This document shows positions 1-10,509 of a stretch of DNA of 64,000 nucleotides, in pieces. Where the stretch lies: NCBI RefSeq assembly GCF_008704555.1, contig NZ_CP023702.1, positions 4,750,001-4,814,000 of the forward strand. The letters are read 5' to 3'. Below the pieces are notes generated by a model. It saw nothing but the letters and a program-made list of their open reading frames with translations. It was not told where the DNA came from and did no database searches. Position 1 is the first letter of the stretch, and every line of letters starts with the position of its first letter. The translations under genes and the position numbers were made by a program. Source of the stretch: Streptomyces nitrosporeus (lineage in GTDB: Bacteria > Actinomycetota > Actinomycetes > Streptomycetales > Streptomycetaceae).

Positions 1-2070
<2,070 letters not shown>

Positions 2071-2145
2071 TTGCTCGCGTCCACTGTGTTGGTTCTGAAA
2101 TAACGAACGGCCGTGTTGTTGTCCGGTGTTGGTTAATTTCATAGT

Positions 2146-2264
2146 GTTTCGGTGGTCATTGCGTTAGGGAAACGCCCGGTTACATTCCGAACCCGGAAGC
2201 TAAGCCTTTCAGCGCCGATGGTACTGCAGGGGGGACCCTGTGGGAGAGTAGGACGCCGCCGAAC
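2146..2264 (+). rRNA. rrf: 5S ribosomal RNA
   Basis: This 119-nt gene begins GTTTCGGTGGTCATTGCG and ends GGACGCCGCCGAAC, so its two ends pair as helix I of 5S rRNA. The loop segments CCGAACCCGGAAGCTAAGCC and GATGGTACTGCAGGGGGG are typical of Streptomyces 5S. It follows the 23S gene by about 75 nt and is followed directly by the operon terminator, the usual 16S-23S-5S order. The ends could differ by 1-2 nt. Confidence 0.97.
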
Positions 2265-2277
2265 AATTATTCCGGGG

Positions 2278-2307
2278 AAGCCCCGCACCTTTTGGTGCGG
2301 GGCTTTC
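2278..2307 (+). terminator. rRNA operon intrinsic terminator
   Basis: A perfect 12-bp stem (AAGCCCCGCACC paired with GGTGCGGGGCTT) with a TTTT loop starts 13 nt after the 5S gene and is followed by TTC. This is a textbook factor-independent terminator for the rrn operon. Confidence 0.92.
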
Positions 2308-2333
2308 CTGCGTTCACCACCGGAACACATCCA

Positions 2334-2367
2334 TGTGCTGTATGAAGCGGTGTGCTGTACGAAGCGG
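2334..2367 (+). repeat. tandem 17-bp direct repeat upstream of the VOC gene
   Basis: TGTGCTGTATGAAGCGG at 2334-2350 is followed immediately by TGTGCTGTACGAAGCGG at 2351-2367, a single mismatch apart. The pair lies about 70 nt before the next gene. It could be a tandem operator or a simple duplication; no function is known. Confidence 0.6.
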
Positions 2368-2438
2368 TTCAGAACGGAAGCTGGCCTATAGGGCTCCTGC
2401 CTTCGTTGCCAGCAGCTGACGTCAACGAAAGGACCGCG

Positions 2439-2972
2439 ATGCCCGATCAGAACAGTGCAGCGCCGAAGGGCTACACCACGGTCGCCCCCTGGGTCGTGAC
2501 CGACGACACGGGGGCCTTTCTCGACTTCGTCACCCAGGCGTTCGACGGGCAGGAGCTGGCGCGGGTACCGACCGAGGACGGCTTGATCGGACACGGTGAG
2601 ATCAGGGTCGGGGACACCGTCGTACTGGCCTTCGACCGCCGTGCCGACTGGCCCGTCATGCCGAGCCTGCTGCGCGTGTTCGTACCCGACGCGGACACAG
2701 CCTTCTCACAGGCCGTCGGCGCCGGCGCCCGGATCGTCACGTCTTTGGCGAACGACGCCTTCGGGAGCCGGGGAGGGCGGGTCAAAGACCCGTTCGGCAA
2801 CATCTGGTGGGTGACCAGCCCCGTGGAGGACCTCACCGAGGAAGAGATGTGGGAACGGCTGAGGGAACCCGTCTACGCCGAGGGCATGCGCGTCGCCCAG
2901 AAGACACTTGACGCCGAACTCAGCGGACGGTCCCAAGGACGCAGCAGCGCACCCGTCAGGACGTCCGGCTGA
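2439..2972 (+). CDS. VOC (glyoxalase/bleomycin-resistance fold) family protein, PhnB-like
   Basis: The protein is 177 residues. The N-terminal 125 residues look like the paired beta-alpha-beta-beta-beta modules of the vicinal oxygen chelate superfamily, of the PhnB/YdhR-like type: an early APWVVTDDTGAFLDFVTQAF segment and a terminal RVKDPFGNIWWVTSP strand. The C-terminal 50 residues (EEEMWERLREPVYAEGM) are helical, as in related proteins. The ATG at 2439 follows AAAGGACC and was preferred over an upstream in-frame ATG at 2352, which would add a non-conserved extension. VOC members range from metal-dependent enzymes to antibiotic-binding proteins, so the substrate cannot be told from sequence. 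It is a single gene between the rrn operon and a convergent operon. Confidence 0.82.
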   Translation: MPDQNSAAPKGYTTVAPWVVTDDTGAFLDFVTQAFDGQELARVPTEDGLIGHGEIRVGDTVVLAFDRRADWPVMPSLLRVFVPDADTAFSQAVGAGARIVTSLANDAFGSRGGRVKDPFGNIWWVTSPVEDLTEEEMWERLREPVYAEGMRVAQKTLDAELSGRSQGRSSAPVRTSG

Positions 2973-3008
2973 GACTCGAAGCCGCTCCGGGATTCCGTGG
3001 CACGGTGT

Positions 3009-4328
3009 TCAGAGCCGGCCCGATGCCTTGAGGGCCAGATACGCGTCGGCCAGGGAGGGCGCCAGAACGTGCGGTGCCGCGTCCACCACCGTGACCCCGT
3101 GCCGTCGGAGCCGGTCAGCTGTCCGACGTCGTTGTTCCTGAGCCCGGGACCCGGAGGCGGCATCGTAAACCGCCTCGATCGTTCCCCTGGCCCGGGCCAT
3201 GACCTCGACCTGGGGGTCGGTGACCGAGGCCACCAGCACCGTATGGCGCTGGGTCAGCTGAGGGAGGACGGGCAGCAGGCCCTCTTCGACAGGAACGGCG
3301 TCCAGACTCGTCAACAGCACGATCAGCGAACGCCGAGGAGCATGGGCCAGCACCGTGGTGCACAGGCCGTGGGCGTCCGTCTCCACCAGCTCCGGTTCGA
3401 GCGGGGCCATGGCACCGACCACTGCGGCCAGGGCGTCACCGGCACCGGACGTCCCCCTGACCCGGGCCTTGACGCGCCGGTCGTAGGCAAGGAGATCCAC
3501 CCGGTCGCCCGCTCGTGCGGCCAGTGCCGTGAGGAGCAGAGCCGCATCCATCGCGGCGTCCAGCCGTGGCACGTCACCGACCCGGCCCGCTGAAGTCCGG
3601 CCCGTGTCCAGCACGATGAGGATGTGGCGGTCCCGCTCCGGCCGCCAGGTCCGGACGGCCACCGCGGACTGGCGTGCGGTGGCCCGCCAGTCGATGGAGC
3701 GTGTGTCGTCGCCCGGAACATAGGCGCGCAAGCTGTCGAACTCGGTGCCCTCCCCCCGGGTGAGCACACTGGTCCGCCCGTCGAGCTCGCGAAGCCGCGC
3801 GAGACGTGAAGGCAGATGCTTCCGGCTGGTGAAGGGGGGAAGAGCCCGTACGGTCCAGGGGACGCGGTGGTACCCCTGGCGGGCGGCGAGCCCCAAAGGG
3901 CCGAAGGAACGGACCGTGACCCGCTCCGCCCTCCGGTCACCGCGCCGTGAGGGCCGCAGATACGTGGTCAGCCGAACCCGCTCACCGGCGGGAACGCTCA
4001 GCCGGTGATGTGCCGCGGCCTGCTCGGCCTCCGAGGACCAACTGCTGGGCGGCCAGGCGTCCCGGAGACGTGCGCGAAGACGCCGGCCGGATGGGTTGGT
4101 CACGGTGAGCCGCACTTCTGCGGCCTCGCCGAGTCGAACGGATGTATCACCGGATCGGGTGAATCGCAGCGAACGTACTGGCGCGGCCAGGAAGTAGTCG
4201 CACAGAATTGCCAATGCGAGCGGGGAGTTGACCGCGAGCAGGCCCGCCCAGCTCGGGGCCAGGATGCCTACGGGCAGCGAGCCCAGGGCGGCCAGCAGTG
4301 CGGCTCTTCCGGTGAGGGCCATGGTCAC
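3009..4328 (-). CDS. DUF58 domain-containing (vWA-like) protein
   Basis: The 439-residue product starts with two hydrophobic segments (about 10-25 and 28-46). A beta-rich region follows, then the DUF58 signature at about 192-219 (GEGTEFDSLRAYVPGDDTR followed by SIDWRATAR), and then a von Willebrand A-like strand ILIVLDTGRTS with Asp241. DUF58 proteins are co-encoded with MoxR ATPases and are thought to be their clients or partners in envelope or metalloprotein assembly. This is the last gene of a leftward five-gene operon and begins 4 nt after the moxR stop codon. A second ATG two codons in is an alternative start. The family assignment is firm; the cellular target is unknown. Confidence 0.9.
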   Translation of the reverse strand: MTMALTGRAALLAALGSLPVGILAPSWAGLLAVNSPLALAILCDYFLAAPVRSLRFTRSGDTSVRLGEAAEVRLTVTNPSGRRLRARLRDAWPPSSWSSEAEQAAAHHRLSVPAGERVRLTTYLRPSRRGDRRAERVTVRSFGPLGLAARQGYHRVPWTVRALPPFTSRKHLPSRLARLRELDGRTSVLTRGEGTEFDSLRAYVPGDDTRSIDWRATARQSAVAVRTWRPERDRHILIVLDTGRTSAGRVGDVPRLDAAMDAALLLTALAARAGDRVDLLAYDRRVKARVRGTSGAGDALAAVVGAMAPLEPELVETDAHGLCTTVLAHAPRRSLIVLLTSLDAVPVEEGLLPVLPQLTQRHTVLVASVTDPQVEVMARARGTIEAVYDAASGSRAQEQRRRTADRLRRHGVTVVDAAPHVLAPSLADAYLALKASGRL

Positions 4329-4332
4329 CGCC

Positions 4333-5358
4333 TCATCGGGGAACGGGGACGTGAGCCAGGACCGAGGTGATGACGGAGTCCGCGGTGACTCCCTCCATCT
4401 CGGCTTCCGGCCTCAGTTGGATGCGATGACGAAGGGTGGGAAGCGCGAGGGCCTTCACATCGTCCGGGATGACGTAGTCCCGGCCGGTGAGCCAGGCCCA
4501 TGCGCGTGCGGTGGAGAGCAGAGCGGTCGCACCTCGGGGAGAAGCTCCGAGGACGAGTGAGGGGGATTCACGCGTGGCACGGCAGATATCGACGACGTAA
4601 GCGGCGATTTCAGCGGAGACCTGGGTCTTCTCCACCGCGGCACGGGCAGCCTCCAGGTCCGCGGGGCCGGCGACGGGCCGTATGCCGGCCGCACCCAGAT
4701 CCCGTGGGTCGAAACCGTCGGCGTGCCGGGTGAGGACGTTGATCTCGTCCTCGCGGGACGGCAACGGCACGGTCAGTTTGAGGAGGAACCTGTCCAGCTG
4801 GGCCTCGGGCAGCGGATAGGTCCCCTCGTACTCGACGGGATTCTGGGTGGCCGCGACGAGGAACGGGTCGGGCAGGGCGCGGGGGATACCGTCGACGGTG
4901 ACCTGCCGCTCCTCCATCGCCTCCAGGAGGGAGGACTGGGTCTTCGGAGGAGTTCGGTTGATCTCGTCGGCGATCAGCAGGTTGGTGAACACCGGTCCCG
5001 GCTGGAAGGAGAACTCCGCCGTGCGGGCGTCGTAGACGAGAGAACCGGTGACATCGCTCGGCATCAGGTCAGGGGTGAACTGGACGCGTTTGGTGCCCAG
5101 TTCGAGGGACGAGGCGAGAGCGCGGACCAGAAGCGTCTTGGCCACGCCCGGGACGCCTTCGAGGAGTACGTGGCCCCGGCAGAGCAGTGCGACGACCAGG
5201 CCGGTCACGGCGGGGTCCTGACCCACCACAGCCTTGGCGATCTCGGCGCGCAGGGCCTCCAGAGAGGCACGGGCGCTGTCGGCGGAGGCGGGAGACGTGG
5301 GGCTCCCCCCGAGAGCTGTGTGCTCAAGTCCGGCGGGCTCCGGGGTCGGGGCGCTCAT
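4333..5358 (-). CDS. MoxR family AAA+ ATPase
   Basis: This 341-residue AAA+ protein has Walker A GVPGVAKT at 68-75, Walker B LLIADEIN at 127-134, a sensor-1 ATQNP at 170-174 and the MoxR motif LPEAQLDRF at 183-191. A helical lid domain follows (YVIPDDVKALALPTLRHR). MoxR ATPases act as chaperone-like remodelers and are almost always encoded next to DUF58/vWA proteins, as here. Its ATG overlaps the TGA of the upstream DUF4350 gene (ATGA), which indicates translational coupling. The length is close to the family norm of 320-350 residues. Confidence 0.95.
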   Translation of the reverse strand: MSAPTPEPAGLEHTALGGSPTSPASADSARASLEALRAEIAKAVVGQDPAVTGLVVALLCRGHVLLEGVPGVAKTLLVRALASSLELGTKRVQFTPDLMPSDVTGSLVYDARTAEFSFQPGPVFTNLLIADEINRTPPKTQSSLLEAMEERQVTVDGIPRALPDPFLVAATQNPVEYEGTYPLPEAQLDRFLLKLTVPLPSREDEINVLTRHADGFDPRDLGAAGIRPVAGPADLEAARAAVEKTQVSAEIAAYVVDICRATRESPSLVLGASPRGATALLSTARAWAWLTGRDYVIPDDVKALALPTLRHRIQLRPEAEMEGVTADSVITSVLAHVPVPR

Positions 5359-6626
5359 GAGGTGCGTATCTCCCTTTCGAGGGCGTCGAGTTGGTCGGTC
5401 AGGAGGACAAGGGCGGTGTCGTCGGCCGGAGCCGGGCCGAAGAGCAGGGCGCCGGCGTCGTGGCCTGGTTCGGGCAGGCGTGCGTGGACGGCGGGAAGCA
5501 GGACCTCGGGGGACTGGGCGTCATGGGAAGGGACGCCGACGAGGGGGGCGATGCGGCTGCGTGTGGCGGAACGCAGTGCGGTGGCGGCGTGGTCGCGGGC
5601 GTCGGTCCTGCGGTAGAGGCGGGCACGGCCCTCCACGGACTCCGAAGCGCGGATGGCCACGGGAAGCCGCTCGGTGACCAGGGGGCCCAGCCGGCGCGCT
5701 CGCCAGACCGCGGCGAGGACCGCCGCGAGGGCGAGTTGAAGGGTGCCCCAGAGCCAGCCGGAGGGAATGAGAGCGAGGAAGCCGCTCTCACCGCTCGTGC
5801 TGTCGGCACGGTCGGCGCTGTCGTCCCCGGTGTCGTCCTGGCCGCTGTTGCGTCCTTCCATGGCCGATGGATCGGAAAGAGAGGGGAGGTACCAGACGAG
5901 ATGAGGGCGGGAACCGAGGAGCTGCAAGGCGAGCGAGGCGTTGCCCTGCTGGTCGAGGCGGTCGTTGTACAGGAAGTCGGGGGCACCGAGCAGGACGGTG
6001 TCACCGGAGGGGTGCTCGGGGAGGACGAGGAGGGAGGCGAGGCCATTGCCGGGGTAGCAGGCGACGGCCCCCCGGGCGTCCGTCGTGTAGCCGAATCCGC
6101 CGGTGTCCGCGGCTCCCGCCGAGCGGGCTGCGGGAAGGTCGCAGCGTGGCGGCCCGGGCTGTACCGGCCGGGGGGCCTCGGCCTCCGCACCGGGGGCCAG
6201 CAGCCCGATCGAGCGGGGGCCGGGGGCGACATGCACCGTGCGGCCCCGGGATTCGGCTGCGGCCTGCCGGAGGACGTACTGCTGGTGGCCGGTGAGCACA
6301 TTGGGGCCGGCCACGAGCAGCGTGGTGTCGGGCCCGCTCGCCGCCGTCGCCTGGTCCAGGGTGGTGACGACGTCGACCGAGACGCCCCGGTCCTTCAGGA
6401 GCTCGGCGACGGCCCGGCTGCCGTGCGGGTCGGCCGAGCGGGGATCGAGGCGCCCGTGTGCGCCTCCGGAGCGGAAAGCGGCGAAGGCCACGCCCCCGAT
6501 GACGAGCAGCAGCAGGGCGAGCAGCAGACCACGCGCCCGCCGCCAGACCTGGTCAGGGGTGCGGGAGACGGACGTCGGGGCGGTGGAGGGCGGCGCGGCC
6601 TTCGTGGAGGCCGTGGACGCGGACAT
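5355..6626 (-). CDS. DUF4350 domain-containing membrane protein
   Basis: The 423-residue protein has one transmembrane segment at about 31-51 and a second at about 290-308. Between them is an extracytoplasmic DUF4350 domain that starts DPRSADPHGSRAVAELLKDRG and contains TTLLVAGPNVL, resembling the GATase-like/IFT52-like fold. The C-terminal cytoplasmic part is helical. The start at 6626 overlaps the TGA of the upstream gene (ATGA); a longer upstream open frame was rejected because it runs through the DUF4129 gene. DUF4350 proteins recur in MoxR-DUF58-DUF4129 operons of actinobacteria. The biochemical role is unknown. Confidence 0.88.
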   Translation of the reverse strand: MSASTASTKAAPPSTAPTSVSRTPDQVWRRARGLLLALLLLVIGGVAFAAFRSGGAHGRLDPRSADPHGSRAVAELLKDRGVSVDVVTTLDQATAASGPDTTLLVAGPNVLTGHQQYVLRQAAAESRGRTVHVAPGPRSIGLLAPGAEAEAPRPVQPGPPRCDLPAARSAGAADTGGFGYTTDARGAVACYPGNGLASLLVLPEHPSGDTVLLGAPDFLYNDRLDQQGNASLALQLLGSRPHLVWYLPSLSDPSAMEGRNSGQDDTGDDSADRADSTSGESGFLALIPSGWLWGTLQLALAAVLAAVWRARRLGPLVTERLPVAIRASESVEGRARLYRRTDARDHAATALRSATRSRIAPLVGVPSHDAQSPEVLLPAVHARLPEPGHDAGALLFGPAPADDTALVLLTDQLDALEREIRTS

Positions 6627-7315
6627 CAGGAGACCTCCACAGCGGTTCCCGCGGCCGGCAGGGGCTTGGCGGCTTCGATCTCCTGGTCGAGGGCGCGCAG
6701 GCGCCGGTACGCCGCTTCGTCGGCCGGCCGGCCGCCGTATGTGACGTCGTCGAAGGTCCGGGCCGCGGCGCGGAGCCGGGAGGCGTGGGCGGGCAGCAGC
6801 CGGCCGGCGTCGGCCGCGGCCTCGTCCGCGGTGCGGCCCGGCCGCGGGTCCAGGAGCGCCCGGTCCTCCAGGGCGCGCACCAGGGCGCGCATGTGCTCCT
6901 GGACGGCTTCGGCCCAGCGGTGGGCGTCCGCGTGCGCCTTCGCCGCGGCGCGGTGGGCCTCCGTGCTGCGGACGGGGCCGCCGAAGAGCGCCTCCTCGGG
7001 ACGCGGGGCGCGTTGCGGGGTGCCGAGCCGCCACCAGAGCGCGGCGGCCAGCGCGAGGACCACCAGGACGATCACGACGAGGCCGAGCGGCCCGCCCGGG
7101 GCGGCCCCGGCCACCCCCTCGAAGAGTCCTCCTACCCAGTCCCAGAACCGGTCGAAGGCGCGCTCGAGGAGATTGGGGTCCTGCTCGTGGTACATCGGGT
7201 CGGACAGTTCGTCCTGTGCCGCCTCCCGGGCAGGGATCCGGGATATGTCCACGGGTACGTCGTCCGCTGCCCGGACGAGCCGTTGCGCTGTGGTGGTGCC
7301 CCCCGTTCGCGTCAC
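6626..7315 (-). CDS. DUF4129 domain-containing membrane protein
   Basis: The 229-residue product has a single transmembrane helix at about 77-95 (GLVVIVLVVLALAAALWW) and a C-terminal cytoplasmic DUF4129 domain (AVQEHMRALVRALEDRALLDPRPGRTADEAA). DUF4129 is seen at the C-terminus of transglutaminase-like membrane proteins and as stand-alone proteins beside MoxR/DUF58 genes. The start is GTG at 7315, 4 nt after the upstream stop, with AGGAG overlapping the end of the upstream gene. Its stop overlaps the next start. It is probably part of the MoxR membrane assembly. Confidence 0.86.
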   Translation of the reverse strand: MTRTGGTTTAQRLVRAADDVPVDISRIPAREAAQDELSDPMYHEQDPNLLERAFDRFWDWVGGLFEGVAGAAPGGPLGLVVIVLVVLALAAALWWRLGTPQRAPRPEEALFGGPVRSTEAHRAAAKAHADAHRWAEAVQEHMRALVRALEDRALLDPRPGRTADEAAADAGRLLPAHASRLRAAARTFDDVTYGGRPADEAAYRRLRALDQEIEAAKPLPAAGTAVEVS

Positions 7316-7319
7316 GGCA

Positions 7320-8528
7320 TCAGCTCCTGGGGTCCTCGTATCCGGGTACCCCGGCCGCCCTGGCGAGATCCAGGTCCAGTGCCTCGCGGCGGATGCGCTG
7401 GTCGATGTAGAGAAGTGCCATCACGCCTGCGGCGAAGGGGTAGGCGAGCGTCGCGACGACCACTTCCCCGATGCCCGTGACGATGAGGAAAGACCAGCCG
7501 AAGTCGGTGGAGCCGCTGAGGAATTCGGCCGGTCCGCCGCTTTCCAGGGCCACCGCGAGGACGCCGAACGGAACGGCGATGACCATCGTGACGACGAGGA
7601 TCAGCAGGTAGGTCAGCGCGAGGACGCCGAACGTCCGCCACCAGGCACCCCTGACCAGCTTCGCGGACCGTCGCAGCGAGGTGAGGACCGGCTGCCGTTC
7701 CAGCATCAGCGCCGGCGCGGCGAGGGCGAAACGGACCATCAGCCAGAGCAGGACGACCGCGGCCGCGACCAGGCCGAGGAAGGCCAGTGCGACACCGCCG
7801 TTCCCGCCCAGGAGGAGCCCGGGAAGCAGCGCGACGGTCATGATCGCCACGTTCATCAGGCTCAGCAGCAGGGTCAGTCCCAGGAGGGGGAGGATCCGGG
7901 GCCGGGCCTCGGCCCATGCCTCGCCCAGTGTCACTCCCCGGCCCAGCACCGAGCGGCTGATGACCACGGTGAGGACGGAGGTGGTGAGGAGTGTGGCGAT
8001 CATCGAGATGACCGTGGCAGGAGCCATGGAGGACAGCTGCGACTCCATCGAGTCGGTCGCCTGGCGCAGGGCTTCGCTGCCGACGGCGTTCGGGTCGATG
8101 GAGACCGGTTCCGGCAGGACGTAGCGCTGCAGGAGGACGATCAGGATCTGGGAGATCACGGAGACGGTGAGGCTGATACCGAGTACCGGGCGCCAGTGGG
8201 CCCGCATCGCGGACACGGCACCGTCGAGGATCTCCCCGATGCTCAGCGGGCGGAGGGGGATGACCCCCGGCTTCGCGGCGGCCGGCCCGCGGCCCCACCC
8301 GGCGCCCCCGCCGGTGCTGCCGGCCCGCCCCGGGGCGGGGGCGGGCCCGGCCGGTCCGTTTCCGGCCGTGCTCGGTGGGGACCACTGCCCGGCGGGAGGC
8401 CGGTCCCTGGACCACTGGTCGGCCGGGCCCTTGTCGTCGGCCGGGGCGGAAGGCCTGGGGATGCCGGTGCCCTCCTGGTCGTCGGAGGGGGCGGATCCGG
8501 GCGAAGCCCAGCCCGGAGAGTCGTTCAT
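7320..8528 (-). CDS. polytopic membrane protein with glycerophosphoryl diester phosphodiesterase-type membrane domain
   Basis: This is the first gene of the MoxR/DUF58 operon and encodes about 402 residues. The N-terminal 110 residues are disordered and rich in Pro, Gly and Ala. The rest holds about six hydrophobic helices, with conserved-looking IPLRPLSIGEILDGAVSAMR before the first, as in GPDPase-membrane-domain proteins of Streptomyces. No phosphodiesterase catalytic domain is present, so enzymatic activity is not implied. There are two adjacent ATG codons (8531 and 8528) after GAAGGAGCG. The second gives the better spacing and was chosen. Upstream, 8529-8668 is a divergent promoter region shared with mtnA. 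Confidence 0.8.
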   Translation of the reverse strand: MNDSPGWASPGSAPSDDQEGTGIPRPSAPADDKGPADQWSRDRPPAGQWSPPSTAGNGPAGPAPAPGRAGSTGGGAGWGRGPAAAKPGVIPLRPLSIGEILDGAVSAMRAHWRPVLGISLTVSVISQILIVLLQRYVLPEPVSIDPNAVGSEALRQATDSMESQLSSMAPATVISMIATLLTTSVLTVVISRSVLGRGVTLGEAWAEARPRILPLLGLTLLLSLMNVAIMTVALLPGLLLGGNGGVALAFLGLVAAAVVLLWLMVRFALAAPALMLERQPVLTSLRRSAKLVRGAWWRTFGVLALTYLLILVVTMVIAVPFGVLAVALESGGPAEFLSGSTDFGWSFLIVTGIGEVVVATLAYPFAAGVMALLYIDQRIRREALDLDLARAAGVPGYEDPRS

Positions 8529-8668
8529 CATCGCTCCTTCACGGTCCTGACCGCTCATCGGGGCGGCAGGTTGGCAGCCATCGTGCCACGCGCCGCTCCG
8601 GTGCGTGCCGGGCACCTTGTCTCCTCCTTGTCTTCTTACGGCGGCCACTCAGAGGGCAGACTGGGCGG

Positions 8669-9814
8669 ATGGTTGATCAGGACGCGTGTTCGTCAGTGGG
8701 TGTCGAGCCTCCGGCCCTTTCCGTACTCCGCTGGGACGGGTCGCCCGAAGGCCCCGCCGTGGTGCTTCTCGACCAGACACGGCTGCCGTCGCAGGAGGCC
8801 GAGCTGGTCTGTGCCGATGTCCCGGCTCTGGTGCAGGCGATCAGGACGCTGGCGGTGCGCGGCGCTCCTCTGCTGGGCATCGCCGGCGGGTACGGGGTCG
8901 CCCTGGCCGCGGCCAGGGGTGAGGACGTGGCCAGGGCCGCGGAACTGCTGGCCGGGGCGCGGCCCACCGCGGTGAACCTCGGGTACGGCGCTCGGCGGGT
9001 GGAGAGCGCGTACCTGGCCGCCGTGAGGAAGGGAGCGGACCGGGGGGCCGCCGCCGAAGCCGCACTGGCCGAGGCGAGGGCTCTGCACAAGGAGGACGCC
9101 GTGGCCAGCGCGCGGATGGCGCGGTACGGCCTGGAGCTGCTGGCGGAGCTCCTGCCGGGAGGTGCGCACCGGCTGCTGACCCATTGCAACACCGGAGCGC
9201 TCGTGTCCGGTGGCGAGGGCACCGCCTTCGCGGTCGCGCTGGAGGCGCACCGCGGGGGAAGTCTGCGGCAGCTGTGGGTGGACGAGACGCGTCCGCTGTT
9301 GCAGGGGGCCAGGCTCACCGCGTACGAGGCGGCGCGGAACGGTCTGCCGTTCAGTGTCCTCACGGACAGCGCGGCCGGTTCGCTGTTCGCCGCGGGGGAG
9401 GTCGACGCGGTGCTCATCGGTGCCGACCGCATCGCCGCCGACGGTGCGGTGGCCAACAAGGTGGGAAGCTACCCGCTGGCGGTGCTGGCGAAGTACCACC
9501 ATGTCCCGTTCATCGTGGTGGCGCCGGTCTCGACCGTCGATCTGCTCACCCCGGACGGGGCGTCGATCATCGTGGAGCAGCGCTCCGCGAGCGAAGTGAC
9601 CGAGTTCACATACCCGGGTGCGGGTCAGGCCGGACCGGAGGGCGCTGCGGCAGGCACGGGGACCCGGCCGGCCCAGGCGTACAACCCGGCCTTCGACGTG
9701 ACGCCGCCGGAACTGGTCACGGCGATCGTCACGGAGGAGGGTGTCATTTCTCCGGTCACGGGGGCCGGACTGGCGGAGCTGTGTGCCAGGTCATCGCAGG
9801 TAACGATTAGCTAA
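8669..9814 (+). CDS. mtnA: S-methyl-5-thioribose-1-phosphate isomerase
   Basis: The 381-residue enzyme interconverts methylthioribose-1-phosphate and methylthioribulose-1-phosphate in the methionine salvage pathway, in the cytoplasm. Family hallmarks are RGAPLLG at 64-70, the catalytic-cysteine motif THCNTGALVS (Cys173) and the catalytic-aspartate motif IGADRIAADGAVANK (Asp253). The C-terminus PAFDVTPPELVTAIVTEEGV is typical. The ATG at 8669 has no clear ribosome-binding site. A near-consensus -10 box, CAGACT, ends 6 nt before it, which suggests a leaderless transcript. The gene ends 4 nt before mtrA, so it could feed into mtrA transcription. Confidence 0.96.
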   Translation: MVDQDACSSVGVEPPALSVLRWDGSPEGPAVVLLDQTRLPSQEAELVCADVPALVQAIRTLAVRGAPLLGIAGGYGVALAAARGEDVARAAELLAGARPTAVNLGYGARRVESAYLAAVRKGADRGAAAEAALAEARALHKEDAVASARMARYGLELLAELLPGGAHRLLTHCNTGALVSGGEGTAFAVALEAHRGGSLRQLWVDETRPLLQGARLTAYEAARNGLPFSVLTDSAAGSLFAAGEVDAVLIGADRIAADGAVANKVGSYPLAVLAKYHHVPFIVVAPVSTVDLLTPDGASIIVEQRSASEVTEFTYPGAGQAGPEGAAAGTGTRPAQAYNPAFDVTPPELVTAIVTEEGVISPVTGAGLAELCARSSQVTIS

Positions 9815-9818
9815 TGGG

Positions 9819-10508
9819 ATGATGTCGTTTATGAAGGGACGCGTCCTTGTCGTCGACGACGACACCGCGCTGGCCGAGATGCTCGGCATTGTGCTGCGTG
9901 GAGAAGGTTTCGAGCCGTCGTTCGTAGCGGACGGCGACAAGGCATTGGCAGCTTTCCGCGAGGCCAAGCCCGATCTTGTGCTGCTGGACCTCATGCTGCC
10001 CGGACGGGACGGCATCGAGGTCTGCAGGCTGATCAGGGCCGAGTCCGGCGTGCCGATCGTCATGCTCACCGCCAAGAGCGACACCGTCGATGTGGTGGTG
10101 GGCCTGGAGTCGGGGGCCGACGACTACATCGTCAAGCCGTTCAAACCGAAGGAGCTGGTGGCCCGTATCAGGGCACGTCTGCGCAGGTCCGAGGAGCCCG
10201 CACCGGAGCAGCTGACGATCGGTGACCTGGTCATCGATGTGGCGGGGCACTCGGTGAAGCGGGAGGGGCAGTCCATCGCGCTCACCCCGCTGGAGTTCGA
10301 CCTGCTGGTCGCGCTGGCCCGTAAGCCGTGGCAGGTCTTCACCCGCGAGGTGCTGCTCGAACAGGTGTGGGGCTACCGCCACGCCGCCGACACCCGGCTG
10401 GTGAACGTGCATGTCCAGCGGCTCCGCTCCAAGGTCGAGAAGGACCCGGAGCGGCCGGAGATCGTGGTGACCGTCCGCGGCGTCGGTTACAAGGCCGGAC
10501 CGAGCTGA
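9819..10508 (+). CDS. mtrA: OmpR-family response regulator MtrA
   Basis: The 229-residue protein is practically identical, as far as I can recall, to Streptomyces MtrA. The receiver domain carries acidic residues VVDDD at 11-15, phospho-acceptor Asp57 (LVLLDLMLPG), Thr84 and Lys106. The C-terminal winged helix (about 130-226) ends in VTVRGVGYKAGP. MtrA is a global regulator of development, antibiotic production, nitrogen metabolism and envelope functions. It starts 4 nt after mtnA and its stop is 1 nt before mtrB, consistent with an mtrA-mtrB-lpqB operon. Two tandem ATGs begin the gene. Confidence 0.98.
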   Translation: MMSFMKGRVLVVDDDTALAEMLGIVLRGEGFEPSFVADGDKALAAFREAKPDLVLLDLMLPGRDGIEVCRLIRAESGVPIVMLTAKSDTVDVVVGLESGADDYIVKPFKPKELVARIRARLRRSEEPAPEQLTIGDLVIDVAGHSVKREGQSIALTPLEFDLLVALARKPWQVFTREVLLEQVWGYRHAADTRLVNVHVQRLRSKVEKDPERPEIVVTVRGVGYKAGPS

Positions 10509-10509
10509 T

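Noticed and set aside
5391..8975. A 1194-codon plus-strand frame across the MoxR/DUF4350 operon
   Set aside because: It crosses four well-supported minus-strand genes and has no conserved sequence.
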